From Blastopirellula marina (GTDB lineage: Bacteria; Planctomycetota; Planctomycetia; Pirellulales; Pirellulaceae): 64,000 nucleotides of DNA. The translations under genes were made by a program, and so were the position numbers. A model generated the notes under the pieces. The model had not been told where the DNA came from. It was given only the letters and a program-made list of their open reading frames with translations, and did no database searches. Of this stretch, positions 63,956 through 64,000 are shown piece by piece (positions within the stretch are counted from its first letter, which is position 1; the number at the start of each line of letters is the position of its first letter). The stretch is taken from positions 62,001-126,000 of the forward strand of contig NZ_PUHY01000015.1 in assembly GCF_002967765.1 (NCBI RefSeq), in the 5' to 3' direction.

Positions 63956-64000
63956 GCGTCGCCGATCCAAGGCGCCTGCCAGGCAGGGCCAACTTAGGTG

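Overview
The window looks like chromosomal DNA of a planctomycete, most likely a member of the Pirellulales (Blastopirellula/Bremerella-like; this is inference from gene content, no search was run). Evidence: a PSCyt1-DUF1549-DUF1553 protein followed by a Tat-exported DUF1501 protein, secreted Cys-rich repeat proteins, an FG-GAP/VCBS secreted protein, an orphan gingipain-type (C25) peptidase, many small membrane proteins beginning with an N-P-[FY]-A-S-P-like motif, and frequent GTG/TTG starts. I see no insertion sequence, integrase, prophage or CRISPR array; the window reads as core-type chromosome with lineage-specific accessory genes.

Layout. 1-9500: truncated secreted protein, a CCxPEP-repeat secreted protein, Hpt protein, a LarA-like protein lacking the catalytic Lys, YgfZ, a GAF/HD-GYP phosphodiesterase, an RmlD-like reductase, an M29 aminopeptidase, and a second Cys-rich secreted protein. 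9913-14240: a tight four-gene plus-strand operon (coiled-coil protein, membrane-anchored FGE-sulfatase-domain protein, Zn-ribbon P-loop GTPase, GAP1-N2-like protein); this is the best candidate for a poorly described system. 14261-29499: a long minus-strand housekeeping block (purA, uppS, cdsA, phoH, pgpH-like, ybeY, corC-like, recO, BamD-like and LptE-like lipoproteins, folP, small membrane protein, proA, fliM), which includes outer-membrane assembly functions and so argues for a diderm envelope.

29727-43689: secreted C25 peptidase, the DUF1549/DUF1553 plus DUF1501 pair, a membrane-anchored coiled-coil protein, a lipoprotein alpha/beta hydrolase, a dual-specificity phosphatase fused to a VOC domain, SlyD-type PPIase, UbiD decarboxylase, VCBS protein and MoaD/ThiS-like carrier. 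43829-51792: a histidine kinase/sigma54 activator pair whose activator carries GAFTHA in place of GAFTGA, then an exported M1 aminopeptidase, an exported isoaspartyl peptidase and a Met/His-rich outer-membrane protein. 52258-56663: tRNA-Ala(CGC), orphan solute-binding lipoprotein, SDR, SpoU methyltransferase, TlpA-like lipoprotein, ArsR regulator. 57162-63388: a complete five-gene oligopeptide ABC importer in which the binding protein and one permease both carry long extra segments. 63434-63955: a small membrane protein.

Working together: the importer (57162-63388) with exported peptidases (29727, 46794, 49505) and the cytoplasmic M29 aminopeptidase would fit a peptide-scavenging lifestyle, though they are not in one operon. 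The 9913-14240 operon probably forms one complex: a membrane-tethered FGE-like protein, a nucleotide switch, and its associated GAP1 protein, with a coiled-coil scaffold.
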